NCBI GenBank assembly: GCA_965200355.1
Contig: OZ241351.1
Span: forward strand, 558,001 to 622,000
DNA: 64,000 bases
Reading direction: 5' to 3'
Source of the DNA: Bin18 sp965200355
GTDB lineage: Bacteria; Desulfobacterota; Binatia; Bin18
The notes beneath the pieces were generated by a model. The model was not told the DNA's origin. It ran no database searches and saw nothing but the letters and a program-made list of their open reading frames with translations. The position numbers were made by a program, and so were the translations under genes. Below are positions 46,214-54,834 of this stretch, one piece after another; positions within the stretch are counted from its first letter, which is position 1, and each line of letters begins with the position of its first letter.

Positions 46214-46537
46214 TTAGCCTTCGAGGGCGGCCCGCACGACGGACTCAAGCTCGCCGCGGCTGTGCATTTCCTGGATAATGTCGCAGCCGCCAATAAATTC
46301 GCCGTTCACATACACCTGGGGAATGGTCGGCCAGTTGGAATAACGCTTGATGCCGTCCCGCACGGCGGGGTCCTGCAATACGTCAACGGTCTCATACGGC
46401 ATACCCAGAGCGTCGAAAATCTGAATCGTGGCCGCGGAGAAGCCGCACATCGGGAAGGTGCGATTGCCCTTCATGTAAATGAGGACCTTGTTGTTCTTCA
46501 CGGTCTCGTCAATATATGCCTGTACGCTATCTGCCAT
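46214..46537 (-). CDS. grxD: Monothiol glutaredoxin (Grx4/GrxD)
   Basis: A 107-residue CGFS-type glutaredoxin that binds and transfers [2Fe-2S] clusters. Motif PMCGFSAATI holds the active-site Cys; TIPQVYVNGEFIGGCDI holds the glutathione-binding TIP and GGCD. The ATG at 46537 is preceded by GAGGAGGAG. It lies 25 bases downstream of bolA, the partner that forms Grx-BolA cluster complexes. Standard length. Confidence 0.96.
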   Translation of the reverse strand: MADSVQAYIDETVKNNKVLIYMKGNRTFPMCGFSAATIQIFDALGMPYETVDVLQDPAVRDGIKRYSNWPTIPQVYVNGEFIGGCDIIQEMHSRGELESVVRAALEG

Positions 46538-46562
46538 GTTCTCCTCCTCGGGTGTTCGTGGT

Positions 46563-46859
46563 CTATGATTTATGCGTTTCGATGTTGACCAAGCCGGATT
46601 GCCGCGCGTCGGCCTCAAATTCCTGCGGAGTCATGGTTTTGAGAGCCAAGGCATGAATGCGCTCAACCAGAGCGTCTTGGAGAGCGCCATACACCAAGCG
46701 GTGCCGGGCGACCGCGTTCTTGCCGTCAAAGGCCGCTGAGACGACAACGGCTTCGTAATGATCTCCGCCACCGGTGTAATCGCGAACGTGTACCTGCGCG
46801 TCGGGCAGGGCGGCTGTAATGCGGGACTGTATTTCGTCGGCGGAAATAGGGGCCGGCAT
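46563..46859 (-). CDS. bolA: BolA-family protein
   Basis: A 98-residue BolA/YrbA-type protein, partner of GrxD in Fe-S trafficking. It shows the class II KH-like fold sequence: ISADEIQSRITAALPDAQVH, DYTGGGDHYEAVVVSAAFDG, and the conserved VYGALQDALVERIHALALKT. The ATG at 46859 has GGAGG about nine bases upstream; a TTG three codons earlier is less likely. It is the first gene of bolA-grxD. Confidence 0.92.
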   Translation of the reverse strand: MPAPISADEIQSRITAALPDAQVHVRDYTGGGDHYEAVVVSAAFDGKNAVARHRLVYGALQDALVERIHALALKTMTPQEFEADARQSGLVNIETHKS

Positions 46860-46980
46860 AGCTGTCAACCTCCACGCGGCACTTGGGAGCCATTTGAGCG
46901 GTTATTGGTCATGGGCAGTGCGGGCCATGCTATCTGAGTGTCTCGCGGTCTGGCAAGGTCGCTTGCGGGTGTCATGATAA

Positions 46981-47010
46981 AGAAAAGGGCACCCTGCAAG
47001 CAGTGCCCTG
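46981..47010 (-). terminator. Rho-independent terminator downstream of the 38-residue desulforedoxin-like gene
   Basis: On the minus strand a bulged stem (GGGCACTGC with GCAG-GG-TGCCC, loop TT) is followed by TTTTCTTT. It ends the 51.9-47.1 kb acyl-CoA cluster. Confidence 0.75.
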
Positions 47011-47072
47011 TATCAATAGTGCGGCCTTGTCTTTCCTATACGTCGCTCTCCCTGAGCGCTACGCATGAACGA

Positions 47073-47189
47073 CTATTTTTTCCGCATCTCAGCACCGCAG
47101 CACTTGAGTGCACCATCGCCACCCTTGGTCACGATGACTTGTACCCCGCAGCTTCCACACAGATACATTTTCCCGAGTTGGCTTGCCAT
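47073..47189 (-). CDS. Desulforedoxin-like mini-protein, 38 residues
   Basis: A very short gene with GGAGG six bases before the ATG. It encodes a protein with the desulforedoxin iron site: C-x2-C (LCGSCG, Cys11 and Cys14) and vicinal Cys30-Cys31 in KCCGAEM. The first such domain is normally fused to desulfoferrodoxin; free desulforedoxins are ~36 residues, so the size fits a complete Fe(Cys)4 protein. It starts 21 bases after the crotonase gene, on the same strand, and is followed by a terminator. It resembles the 46-residue protein at 51920. Confidence 0.8.
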   Translation of the reverse strand: MASQLGKMYLCGSCGVQVIVTKGGDGALKCCGAEMRKK

Positions 47190-47210
47190 ACTGCTTCCTC
47201 CTGTTTTCTC

Positions 47211-47996
47211 TCAGCGCCCGGTGAATCGAGGGTTCCGCTTGGCTAAAAACGACGCGACGCCCTCGGCCCGGTCCTGGGTTGTCTGAAGAAGGGCATATAA
47301 GTCTTCTTCCAGCCGCACTCCCTGTTCGAGCGTCAGGTCCATTGCCTTGTGTACTGCCTCTTTCCCGAGTCGTAAAGCGATAGGGCCTTTGCCTAACAGA
47401 CCGGACAGGACCTCGTCAACACGGGTCGAAAGATCGTTCGCGGCAATCACTTCATTGACCAAGCCGATGCGATACGCCTCAGCCGCATCAAGCTGTTTGC
47501 CGGTCAGGATGAGCTCCAAGGCCCTTGCCTGTCCGATGATACGCGGCAGACGTTGCGTCCCCCCCCCAAAAGGAATCATCTGCTCGATAATCTGAGGCAG
47601 GCTGAAGCCGGCCGTGGAAACGGCCAGACGCAGGTCGCAGGCCAGGGCCAATTCCAGCCCGAGTCCGAACGCATTGCCATTGAGGACTGCCAGCGTTGGT
47701 TTTGTGATGGCGGCGAGCGCTGCGACGCACTGAATGGGGCCGAACTGCTCGCGGATTTTCTGCGCGGTGTTGGCCGCCTGCGTCAGGCCCTCACAAAAAC
47801 TGTGGGCCGAGCCGGTCAGGACGCCGATTGCGACCGCGTCGTCTTCCTCAATAGCCTGACAGGCGGCGGCTATCTCCCGGTCCAGCTGGGGCGTGAGCCG
47901 ATTGCCCTGACCCGGACACGCCAAGCGCAGCCAGGCGACTCTCCCCTGAATTTCATACACCAGATCAGCCACACCCAACCCTGAACCAAACAACAA
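47211..47996 (-). CDS. Enoyl-CoA hydratase/isomerase family protein (1)
   Basis: A 261-residue crotonase-fold protein for hydration, isomerisation or hydrolysis of acyl-CoA. Motifs: oxyanion loop KPTLAVLNGNAFGLGLELAL with Glu at the place of Glu144 of rat enoyl-CoA hydratase, and FSLPQIIEQMIPFGGGTQRL. At the position of the second catalytic Glu (PE in classical hydratases) it has Gln (PQ), so it may be an isomerase or another crotonase rather than a hydratase. The start could also be a GTG eight codons inside. It follows the acyl-CoA synthetase gene on the same strand. Confidence 0.85.
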   Translation of the reverse strand: MLFGSGLGVADLVYEIQGRVAWLRLACPGQGNRLTPQLDREIAAACQAIEEDDAVAIGVLTGSAHSFCEGLTQAANTAQKIREQFGPIQCVAALAAITKPTLAVLNGNAFGLGLELALACDLRLAVSTAGFSLPQIIEQMIPFGGGTQRLPRIIGQARALELILTGKQLDAAEAYRIGLVNEVIAANDLSTRVDEVLSGLLGKGPIALRLGKEAVHKAMDLTLEQGVRLEEDLYALLQTTQDRAEGVASFLAKRNPRFTGR

Positions 47997-48023
47997 GAGC
48001 GCCCTTTTGGACGCCCTCGTCCG

Positions 48024-49577
48024 CTATGCGTACTGCGCTTTCAGCTCTTTCTTGAGGACTTTGCCCAGCGGGTTTTTCGGCAACTCATCCAGGAAATTGA
48101 TCTCCTCGGGTTTTTTGAAGCTGGCCAGCCGTTCCTTACAGAAATCGCCCACTTCGTCCGCGGTGGCCGTCTGGCCTGGCCTGAGGGCGACAAAGGCCAC
48201 GATCTTCTGGCCCCAATCGACGTCAGGCACCCCGATAATGGCCGCTTCATCAACGGCCGGGTGGGCGTGCAGGACCGCTTCGATTTCCGCCGGGGCGATA
48301 TTCTCACCGCCCCGAATGATGATGTCGTCCTTGCGGCCCACCAGGTAGACATAGCCGTCTGCATCGATATAGCCCATGTCGCGGGTATGCAGCCAGCCGT
48401 TTTCGTCCAGCAGCGCGGCGGTCGCACTTTCCTGATTCGCGTAGCCCTTCATCACGCGGGGGGTGCGAATGACAACCTCACCGATCTCATCGGCTGGTAG
48501 CTCCTGATTGTCGTCATCAAGGACCTGGACTTCCACATCCGGCAGGGGCTTGCCGACCGAGGTCAAACGCTTCAGATTGCGCTCGACTTCTTCTGGCGTG
48601 CCGTTCAGCTTATGGTCATCCGGTCCAAGGACGGTCAGGGTCGAGTTCGTCTCGGTCTGGCCAAAGGCATTCACGAAACCGGTCGAATCCGGGAACAGGT
48701 CAATGGCCTTGCGAATGACCGGGAAGGCCATGGGCGCGCCGCCATAAGAAACGTTCTGCAAGCTCGACAGATCGTAGTGCGAGAACTCGGGATGATCGAT
48801 GAGCTGTTTCATCATCGTGGGCACGACAAAGGCGTGCGTCACTTGCTCGTTCTGAACGGCCTCTAGCCACTCTGTGGTGTCGAACTGCCGCAGAATGGCG
48901 ATCTTCCGGCCGTTCCACAGCGCGGTCATGATGTTCATCGTGCCGGCAATATGGTAGAGCGGCGCGCACAGCAGCGAGGTGCCTCGCGGGGTGCCGTCCG
49001 CCATCTCAACGGTGCCGATGACATAATTGGTGAACCCGCCATAGGTCAGCATCACCCCCTTGGGCAAAGACGTCGTGCCACTGGTATACATCAGGATGGA
49101 CAGGTCCCCTTCGTCCACCTCGGCCTCTTCGATGTCGGGTAAACCCTGGGCGATCAAGTCGTCGTAGTGCAGCATATCGTCACGCCGCGTTTCGATGGTG
49201 ACGTATTTCTCCACGCAGCCGAGATTGGGCTTGAGGCTGTTGATCAGATCGATATAGCGCTCGCCCACAAACAGAATTTTGCTCTCCGCAGCGGTAATCA
49301 TGTATTCCAATTCCGGCGGTTTGGCCCGATAGTTGAGCGGCACAAAAGTGGCGCCCAGCATTGCCGTGGCATAATAGGCTTCGATGTACTGAGTGCAGTT
49401 CGTTTGCAGGATCGCCACGCGGTCACCGGTCTGAATCCCCTGATTGCGCAAACTGCTGGCCAACCGTTTGACCCGCTCCACGAGTGCCCCATAGGTCAAG
49501 CGATTCCCTTCAAAGGCCAGGATTTCTTGGTCCGGAAACATCATGCCCGGAATACCAATGAACTGTGACGTATTCAT
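48024..49577 (-). CDS. Acyl-CoA synthetase (AMP-forming, fatty-acid/aryl type)
   Basis: A 517-residue acid-CoA ligase that adenylates a carboxylic acid and forms the CoA thioester. P-loop-like motif MYTSGTTSLPKGV, then GGAPMAF, NAFGQTETNST, the hinge region YLVGRKDDIIIRGGENIAP and C-terminal catalytic Lys in NPLGKVLKKEL. All family motifs are present. The gene lies two bases from the second crotonase gene (start codons in the same direction), indicating an operon. The acid is unknown. Confidence 0.92.
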   Translation of the reverse strand: MNTSQFIGIPGMMFPDQEILAFEGNRLTYGALVERVKRLASSLRNQGIQTGDRVAILQTNCTQYIEAYYATAMLGATFVPLNYRAKPPELEYMITAAESKILFVGERYIDLINSLKPNLGCVEKYVTIETRRDDMLHYDDLIAQGLPDIEEAEVDEGDLSILMYTSGTTSLPKGVMLTYGGFTNYVIGTVEMADGTPRGTSLLCAPLYHIAGTMNIMTALWNGRKIAILRQFDTTEWLEAVQNEQVTHAFVVPTMMKQLIDHPEFSHYDLSSLQNVSYGGAPMAFPVIRKAIDLFPDSTGFVNAFGQTETNSTLTVLGPDDHKLNGTPEEVERNLKRLTSVGKPLPDVEVQVLDDDNQELPADEIGEVVIRTPRVMKGYANQESATAALLDENGWLHTRDMGYIDADGYVYLVGRKDDIIIRGGENIAPAEIEAVLHAHPAVDEAAIIGVPDVDWGQKIVAFVALRPGQTATADEVGDFCKERLASFKKPEEINFLDELPKNPLGKVLKKELKAQYA

Positions 49578-49579
49578 GC

Positions 49580-50293
49580 CTACTCCTTTACCCGCGCAAA
49601 TAGATTCTTTTCCAGCCGTAAACCATCGGATAAATGCAGGTCAGCGCCCTGTCGGACGGCCCGTTTTGCCAGGGCAACGACTGTCGGATGATAACGGGAC
49701 AGTGTGTATGCTAGAGATTTGGCCTGCGTCAAGAGGGTAGCCAGCGGAACCACCTGATTGACCAGTCCAATCTGGAGAGCCTGGGCTGCGTTCAGCCGCT
49801 TACCGGTGAGGACCATATCCAGGGCCCGGCCCAGCCCGATTGCCCGGGGCGCGGTCTGCGTCCCAGCAACCCCAGGAATCATGCCCAGGCCGGTTTCCGG
49901 TAGAAAAAAGACCGTATCGTCGGCGGCAACGCATAAGTCACACAGCAGCGCCATTTCCATCCCGCCGCCGACGGTATAGCCGTGGACCGCGGCAATGGTC
50001 GGTTGGGGCAGGCGCACCAACAGCCCCCAGTTATCCCGTTGCCAGCGGACCTCGCGGGCCCGCAGCGGAGAGGGCGCGGAACCGAACTCGGCGACATCTC
50101 CGCCGGTACAAAAGGCTGGGCCTTGTCCGCGCAGGATCATGACCCGGACCTCGGGGTCATCTCGGACGGCCTGAAGAATTTCGTGCAAATCGTCTCGCAT
50201 CTCCACGTTATAGGCGTTGAGCATATCAGGCCGGTTGAGGCTGACCACGGCGATGCTGCCGTCTTTTTCGTATAGGACTGCGGGGGAGGACAT
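49580..50293 (-). CDS. Enoyl-CoA hydratase/isomerase family protein (2)
   Basis: A 237-residue crotonase-fold protein upstream of the acyl-CoA synthetase. It has both catalytic acidic positions: Glu in GGGMEMALLCDL and Glu in FLPETGLGMIPG (counterparts of Glu144 and Glu164). Hydratase activity is therefore plausible. The oxyanion-hole loop TIAAVHGYTVGGGMEM is standard. The gene is separated from the amidohydrolase by 30 bases. Confidence 0.88.
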   Translation of the reverse strand: MSSPAVLYEKDGSIAVVSLNRPDMLNAYNVEMRDDLHEILQAVRDDPEVRVMILRGQGPAFCTGGDVAEFGSAPSPLRAREVRWQRDNWGLLVRLPQPTIAAVHGYTVGGGMEMALLCDLCVAADDTVFFLPETGLGMIPGVAGTQTAPRAIGLGRALDMVLTGKRLNAAQALQIGLVNQVVPLATLLTQAKSLAYTLSRYHPTVVALAKRAVRQGADLHLSDGLRLEKNLFARVKE

Positions 50294-50323
50294 GCACGCT
50301 CCTTCAAGAGTCAGCGCGTCCAG

Positions 50324-51853
50324 TTATGCCGAATAGACAATCTGGCCGTCAATAATTGTGGTCTGGACGCGCGCCCGGTTGAGCGCTTCAGCCGGGCGCT
50401 GGGTCAAGTCGCTATCGAGGATCACGATATCGGCCCGCCGGCCGGGGCTGAGGCTGCCGGTCTGCTCTTCCTCAAAGCCGACCCAGGCTCCTGCTTGGGT
50501 GAACAGCCGTAGCGCCTCAAGACAGGATAGGCGTTCTGCGGGGTTGAGCACCCTTCCGGTGTGGGACTGGCGCGTAATGGCCGCCTGAATCGCCACTAAT
50601 GGGGCCTGCGGGGCGATGGGACAATCCGAACTGCCAACAACGGGAATGTGGCGGTCCCGGAAGCTTTTTGCCCGGTACAGCCAAGCGTACACGTCGGGAT
50701 CAACGGCTGCGGCATATTTCTCACCATAAAAATACAGAAAGCCCGGCTGCACCACCACCGCACAGCCCGTCTCGGCCAGGATGTCGAGAAACGGTGGAGG
50801 ACACAGCGCGCAGTGTTCAATCCGATGCCGATGATCGCGGCGTGGCAGCCGCTTGAGTGCCTGCTGAATCGCGGCGAGGGCCGCGCAGACTGGGGCTTCT
50901 TCAACCGCGTGGATGGCGACCTGAAACCCGTGTCGATGCGCCTGCCAGACCATCTCGGCCAGCTCGTCCGGCGGTGGATACAACTCGCCGCGGCTTTCGT
51001 GCAGCATGATTTTGATACTGCCAAGCCGCACCAGGCCAGACTGGGCAAAGGCGGGCAGGCCAGCCTCCCGCACCTGAGAGAATGCCTCAACCCCGACCAT
51101 GACAGTGGCATGGGAGCGGATGCTGCCGTTGGCTCGGAGGGCAGCGAAGCGCGTTAGCGCGTCAAGCGCATTGCCGGCGCTGGCGTCGTGAAATGAACAC
51201 ACTCCGTTGCTGAGTAATGCGCGGTTGACCTGTCCCAAGCCGGCCTGAAACTCCTGGGCCGGGAGCGGAGGCAGGACCGTCCGCAGAAACGACTCTAATT
51301 CATACACCACGCCCGTTGGTTCGCCCCTTACGTCGCGCTCAATGGTTCCACCGCTTGACGGGGTAAACTGGGCGTAGATGCCGGTTTGCTGGAGTGCGGC
51401 ACTATTCAGAACGGCAGCATGGCCGGTCCGATGACGCAGGACGATGGGACGGTCAGTGGCAATAGTGTCGAGGTCGTGTCGATTCGGATGGCGTTGCTCG
51501 TGGAGAAAAAACTCGTCATAGCCATAGCCACGCAGCCAGTCGTGCGCCCCGCTGGTCTCCAGGCGTGCCCGGAGTTGAGACTGAATTTCAGCTATTGACC
51601 GGGCTGCGCTCAGGTCTGCGCCGCAGTAGCGGCTCGCCCAGGCAAAGAGATGCAGGTGAGGGTCAATGAAGCCCGGCAAGACCATTCTCCCGGCGCACGA
51701 TACGGTCTGTGTTTTCGGAGAGACAAAGGCGCGCAGTTCCCGCTCGGAGCCGACCGCGAGGATTTTTCCGGCCGCAATGGCAACGGCCTGTGCCTCGGGC
51801 CGGGCTGGGTCAAAGGTGAGAACACGCCCACCGTAGAGAAGAAGGTCTGCCAC
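50324..51853 (-). CDS. Amidohydrolase, YtcJ-like (Amidohydro_3)
   Basis: A 509-residue metal-dependent hydrolase of the amidohydrolase superfamily. N-terminal domain MADLLLYGGRVLTFDPARPE, metal-site strand VLPGFIDPHLHLFAW, further His residues in VAIHAVEE and HRIEHCALCPP, and the acidic GSSDCPIAPQAPL near the C-terminus. It starts at a GTG directly after the terminator of the upstream mini-gene. The substrate is unknown; YtcJ-type enzymes act on N-substituted or aryl amides. Confidence 0.85.
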   Translation of the reverse strand: MADLLLYGGRVLTFDPARPEAQAVAIAAGKILAVGSERELRAFVSPKTQTVSCAGRMVLPGFIDPHLHLFAWASRYCGADLSAARSIAEIQSQLRARLETSGAHDWLRGYGYDEFFLHEQRHPNRHDLDTIATDRPIVLRHRTGHAAVLNSAALQQTGIYAQFTPSSGGTIERDVRGEPTGVVYELESFLRTVLPPLPAQEFQAGLGQVNRALLSNGVCSFHDASAGNALDALTRFAALRANGSIRSHATVMVGVEAFSQVREAGLPAFAQSGLVRLGSIKIMLHESRGELYPPPDELAEMVWQAHRHGFQVAIHAVEEAPVCAALAAIQQALKRLPRRDHRHRIEHCALCPPPFLDILAETGCAVVVQPGFLYFYGEKYAAAVDPDVYAWLYRAKSFRDRHIPVVGSSDCPIAPQAPLVAIQAAITRQSHTGRVLNPAERLSCLEALRLFTQAGAWVGFEEEQTGSLSPGRRADIVILDSDLTQRPAEALNRARVQTTIIDGQIVYSA

Positions 51854-51883
51854 AAAAAAGAAAGAGCGAGGTTTCCCTCGCTC
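51854..51883 (-). terminator. Rho-independent terminator between the 46-residue gene and the amidohydrolase
   Basis: On the minus strand a perfect eight-base stem GAGCGAGG / CCTCGCTC with loop GAAA is followed by TTTCTTTTTTG. It sits between the mini-gene and the GTG of the amidohydrolase, so the latter needs its own promoter or read-through. Confidence 0.85.
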
Positions 51884-51919
51884 CTCACGGTGATACGGAC
51901 GGTTTGCAACCGACTGTGA

Positions 51920-52060
51920 TCAGTCAGACGACGGAAGCGGCTTGGCTTCCTTGAGCGGCATTTCTATATCGCAGCAGTTGAGTGCGCCGTCGCCCGGCTT
52001 GTTGCACAGCACCTCAGTCCCGCACTCTTCACACATATAGCGTTTCCCTAGTTGTGCCAT
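51920..52060 (-). CDS. Desulforedoxin-like mini-protein, 46 residues
   Basis: A second short Fe(Cys)4-type protein, similar to the one at 47073 (MAQLGKRYMCEECG against MASQLGKMYLCGSCG). It has Cys10 and Cys13 in C-E-E-C, vicinal Cys29-Cys30 in LNCCDIEM, plus an extra Cys19. The C-terminal 12 residues are a hydrophilic tail absent from the other copy. GGAGGG precedes the ATG. A strong terminator lies after the stop. Such a protein could be a small electron carrier or a metal-binding factor. Confidence 0.8.
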   Translation of the reverse strand: MAQLGKRYMCEECGTEVLCNKPGDGALNCCDIEMPLKEAKPLPSSD

Positions 52061-52098
52061 TGGTCCCTCCTGTCATGATCTGTCTCTACGCATAAGAG

Positions 52099-53172
52099 CT
52101 AGTGTAGAAACGGTAACTTGGCCACCTCAGCTATCATATCCGCGTCTGGCCTGTCAATTCGCAGCCGGGTGCCCGGCTCGCCATGTTCACGCCGGACATA
52201 GCCCAGGGCAATCGGCCGGCCCAGGGTGGGGGAGGTGGTGACGCTGGTCAGCCAGCCGACGTCCTTGTTGTCCTTCACAAGTCGGTCGCCACGAGTCGGC
52301 AATCCCGCCTGCCCGGCATCTTGCAGCAGAAACCCGCTGAGCAGACGATTCATACGCCCCCGCGCCGAGGCCCGCTCGACAACTTCCTGGCCCAGATAAC
52401 AGCCCTTATGAAAACTAATGGCCCGCTCGAGGCCGACCTCCAGCACGATTCTGTCCTCGTCCATATCCAGGCCATACCACGGGATGCCGGCCTCAACCCG
52501 CAGCATATTCAGCGCGGTGTGGCCAACCGGGCGCAGCCCGTCCAGTTGCGCCAGGGCCTGCCAGACAACGGCGGCCCGGTCGCTGGGAACGTGGAATTCA
52601 TAGCCGCCCCGACCAGTCTGGTCGGAGCGAATCATGCGGACCTGGACGCCGGCAAGCGTGACGGCTTGGTGCTGTAACTCCTGCTCCGGCAAGGAAGAGA
52701 GCCCGGCTGCCATCAGGACCTCTGCCGCGGCCGGACCCTGGACCGCAAGCGTGACTTGGTGAGTGCTCAGGTCTTCGAGCTCCACATCATCGGCAATGAT
52801 AAAACGCTCAAGGGCCTCGACCGTCTTCTCCTTGATACGAGCATCAAGGTCGAGAAGGAGGGCCGACTCTTCGGCATAGACGCGCAAATCCGCCACAATC
52901 CGTCCCTGCTCCGTCAGCAGCGTTGCCGGACAACCTTCGCCGGGCCGCAGGGCTTTGACATCGTTGGACAACATGCCCTGCAAAAAATCGCTTCGGTCTT
53001 CTCCCGTGCATTTCACCTGGGTGCGAAAGGACAGGTCAATCAGTCCCGCCTTGTCGCAGACGGCTGTGTATTCATCTAGCGGGTTGGTGAAGGCGTCCGG
53101 GAGTGCAACCCCGCGATCATCGGTCAGCGCTATACCCTGGCTTGCAAACCAGGCGGACAGGATATTTTTCAT
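52099..53172 (-). CDS. ygfZ: YgfZ/GcvT-like folate-binding protein
   Basis: A 357-residue protein of the aminomethyltransferase fold. The family signature KGCYLGQEVVER is present (Lys-Gly-Cys-Tyr-x-Gly-Gln-Glu), which marks YgfZ/IbaG-type tetrahydrofolate-dependent Fe-S repair proteins rather than glycine-cleavage T-protein. Start: the ATG at 53172 gives a normal N-terminus; a GTG at 53199 overlaps the stop of the dehydrogenase gene (GTGA) and would add nine residues. It is the last gene of a Rieske-LeuDH-YgfZ run. Confidence 0.88.
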   Translation of the reverse strand: MKNILSAWFASQGIALTDDRGVALPDAFTNPLDEYTAVCDKAGLIDLSFRTQVKCTGEDRSDFLQGMLSNDVKALRPGEGCPATLLTEQGRIVADLRVYAEESALLLDLDARIKEKTVEALERFIIADDVELEDLSTHQVTLAVQGPAAAEVLMAAGLSSLPEQELQHQAVTLAGVQVRMIRSDQTGRGGYEFHVPSDRAAVVWQALAQLDGLRPVGHTALNMLRVEAGIPWYGLDMDEDRIVLEVGLERAISFHKGCYLGQEVVERASARGRMNRLLSGFLLQDAGQAGLPTRGDRLVKDNKDVGWLTSVTTSPTLGRPIALGYVRREHGEPGTRLRIDRPDADMIAEVAKLPFLH

Positions 53173-53195
53173 GGCAGACACGGTAGCCAAACTCC

Positions 53196-54272
53196 TCACG
53201 AAGCCGCATTCAGACGGCGGAGATGCCGTATCGCCCGGAGGCGTTCCTGGGCCAGGGTGACGGCCAAACGGTGGGGCGGGATGTCGCGCTGCCTGGCTTG
53301 GGCAAAAAGCGTTTTCAGGGTGGAGTAAATCTGTTCGGTCTTGGCCTTGGCCCGCTCGCGGCGATAGCCGCCGGGACCCAACTCGTCGGCAACGTTAATC
53401 AGTCCACCGGCGTTAATCGCAAAGTCCGGCGCATACAGAATACCCCGGGCGTGAAGCGCGTCTCCGTCGGCTTCGGTCAGGAGCTGATTGTTGGCCCCAC
53501 CGCCAATAATCCGGCACCGGAGTTGGGGAATCGTCGCTGGATTGAAAATACCGCCGGCAGCACAGGGGGCGATCATGTCGCACTGCTGGGTCAGAATAGC
53601 GGTCGGGGCGACAACCTCAGCGCCGAGTTCGGCTCTGGCCTGGTCGGTCCGGGCTGCATCCACATCCGCGACTATCAGCCGCGCCCCGGCTTGGTGGAGG
53701 TATTGAGCCAGGGAGTAGCCGACCTTCCCCAGGCCGGGCAGGGCTACAGTCAAGCCCTGAAATTCGGCCTGGCCGTCGGTTTCTTCGAGACAGGCCCGCA
53801 GACCACACAAGATGCCCCAGGCGGTCATGGGAGACGGGTCTCCACCGCCACCAAACACTTCCGCCCGTCCGACCCCGAACCGACTCTCGGCCCGGACGTG
53901 TTCAATGTCGGCGGTCGTCGTCCCCATGTCTTCGGTGGGAATATAGCGGCCGGCCAAAGACTCTATGGCGCGGCCCAGCGCCCGGAACAATACTTCTCTG
54001 TTCGTTGCTGGTTGATTGGCGACCACAACCGCCTTGCCCCCGCCATATTCCAGGCCGGCCAAAGAGGCTTTATAGGTCATGGCCTGGGAGAGGCGCAGGA
54101 CATCGGTCAGCGCGTCCTCTTCACTGGCATACGCCCGCATACGGATGCCACCCAAGCTGGGTCCTAAGGTGGTATCGTGGATAGCAATCAGGGCGCTGAG
54201 ACCAGCGCTGCGGTCGGTGCAGAAGACCACCTGTTCGTGGTCTTCTGCCTGCATGTGTTCAAACAGTTCCAT
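53196..54272 (-). CDS. Leucine/phenylalanine dehydrogenase-type amino acid dehydrogenase
   Basis: A 358-residue enzyme of the Glu/Leu/Phe/Val dehydrogenase family that deaminates a branched-chain or aromatic amino acid with NAD+. N-terminal catalytic domain: GPSLGGIRMRAYASEEDAL, GGGKAVVVANQPAT (catalytic Lys in GGGK). NAD domain with GLGKVGYSLAQYLHQAGAR and CAAGGIFNPATIPQLRCRII. The length fits leucine dehydrogenase. It overlaps or abuts the YgfZ gene and lies ten bases after the Rieske gene. Supports branched-chain amino acid use, with ilvE at 60.7 kb. Confidence 0.9.
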   Translation of the reverse strand: MELFEHMQAEDHEQVVFCTDRSAGLSALIAIHDTTLGPSLGGIRMRAYASEEDALTDVLRLSQAMTYKASLAGLEYGGGKAVVVANQPATNREVLFRALGRAIESLAGRYIPTEDMGTTTADIEHVRAESRFGVGRAEVFGGGGDPSPMTAWGILCGLRACLEETDGQAEFQGLTVALPGLGKVGYSLAQYLHQAGARLIVADVDAARTDQARAELGAEVVAPTAILTQQCDMIAPCAAGGIFNPATIPQLRCRIIGGGANNQLLTEADGDALHARGILYAPDFAINAGGLINVADELGPGGYRRERAKAKTEQIYSTLKTLFAQARQRDIPPHRLAVTLAQERLRAIRHLRRLNAAS

Positions 54273-54282
54273 CGTCTCTGAT

Positions 54283-54588
54283 TCATACGGCGACTAAGAC
54301 GTCGTCGCCGTCTACTTTGACCGTATAGGTTTCCTGTTTTTCGTCCGGGTCTTCGCTGTTTGCTCCGGTCGTGACATCAAAATCCCAGGCGTGCCACGGG
54401 CAGGTGACCATCTGGCCGTCCAGCTCGCCTTCGCCTAATGGACCGCCCTGGTGGGGGCATACATTGTCCAGGGCGTAGAAGGTGCCATCGACGTTGAAAA
54501 CGGCTACCTGTTGATCGTTGACCTCAAAACATCGGCCTTCGCCGGCGGGAATATCACTCGTTGAGGCCACTTTGACAAAATCGGCCAT
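54283..54588 (-). CDS. Rieske [2Fe-2S] ferredoxin
   Basis: A 101-residue soluble Rieske protein (NirD/ferredoxin type) with the cluster motif CPHQGGPL ... CPWHAWDFD. It probably serves as electron carrier for an oxygenase or reductase not in the window. The ATG at 54588 has GGAGG upstream; the open frame extends 38 codons further without support. It is the first gene of the run to LeuDH and YgfZ. Confidence 0.92.
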   Translation of the reverse strand: MADFVKVASTSDIPAGEGRCFEVNDQQVAVFNVDGTFYALDNVCPHQGGPLGEGELDGQMVTCPWHAWDFDVTTGANSEDPDEKQETYTVKVDGDDVLVAV

Positions 54589-54639
54589 GCTGTCCTCCCT
54601 GTGTTGTAGATATCGGCGAATTAAACAAATTCCTCTCCA

Positions 54640-54815
54640 GACCGCAAGGTTGGGGAGGGGTCTCTTGACCAACAGCGGTCCCGGAAAGGGCCGGGCAACC
54701 ACAGGGGGTTGCCGGAAGGGGAGCCCCCCTGGCCCCCCCTTATCAGGGGGGAGAAAAGGAAAGCGCCGGTTCTGGGCGTTCCCTCTCCCTGGAGGGAGAG
54801 GGCTAGGGTGAGGGG
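54640..54815. repeat. Intergenic region with two perfect palindromes of dispersed-repeat type
   Basis: The gap between the Rieske and flavin-reductase genes contains CCCCCC-TTATCA-type-GGGGGG (54734-54751) and CCCTCTCCCT-GG-AGGGAGAGGG (54781-54802), surrounded by G/C-rich purine tracts such as GGTTGGGGAGGGG. This texture is typical of dispersed intergenic repeats in large GC-rich genomes. No promoter is visible inside. Confidence 0.65.
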
Positions 54816-54834
54816 GAAAGAAAACGAGGCGATG

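Noticed and set aside
53223..54167. 314-codon plus-strand frame
   Set aside because: Antisense to the leucine-dehydrogenase-type gene, which carries all family motifs.
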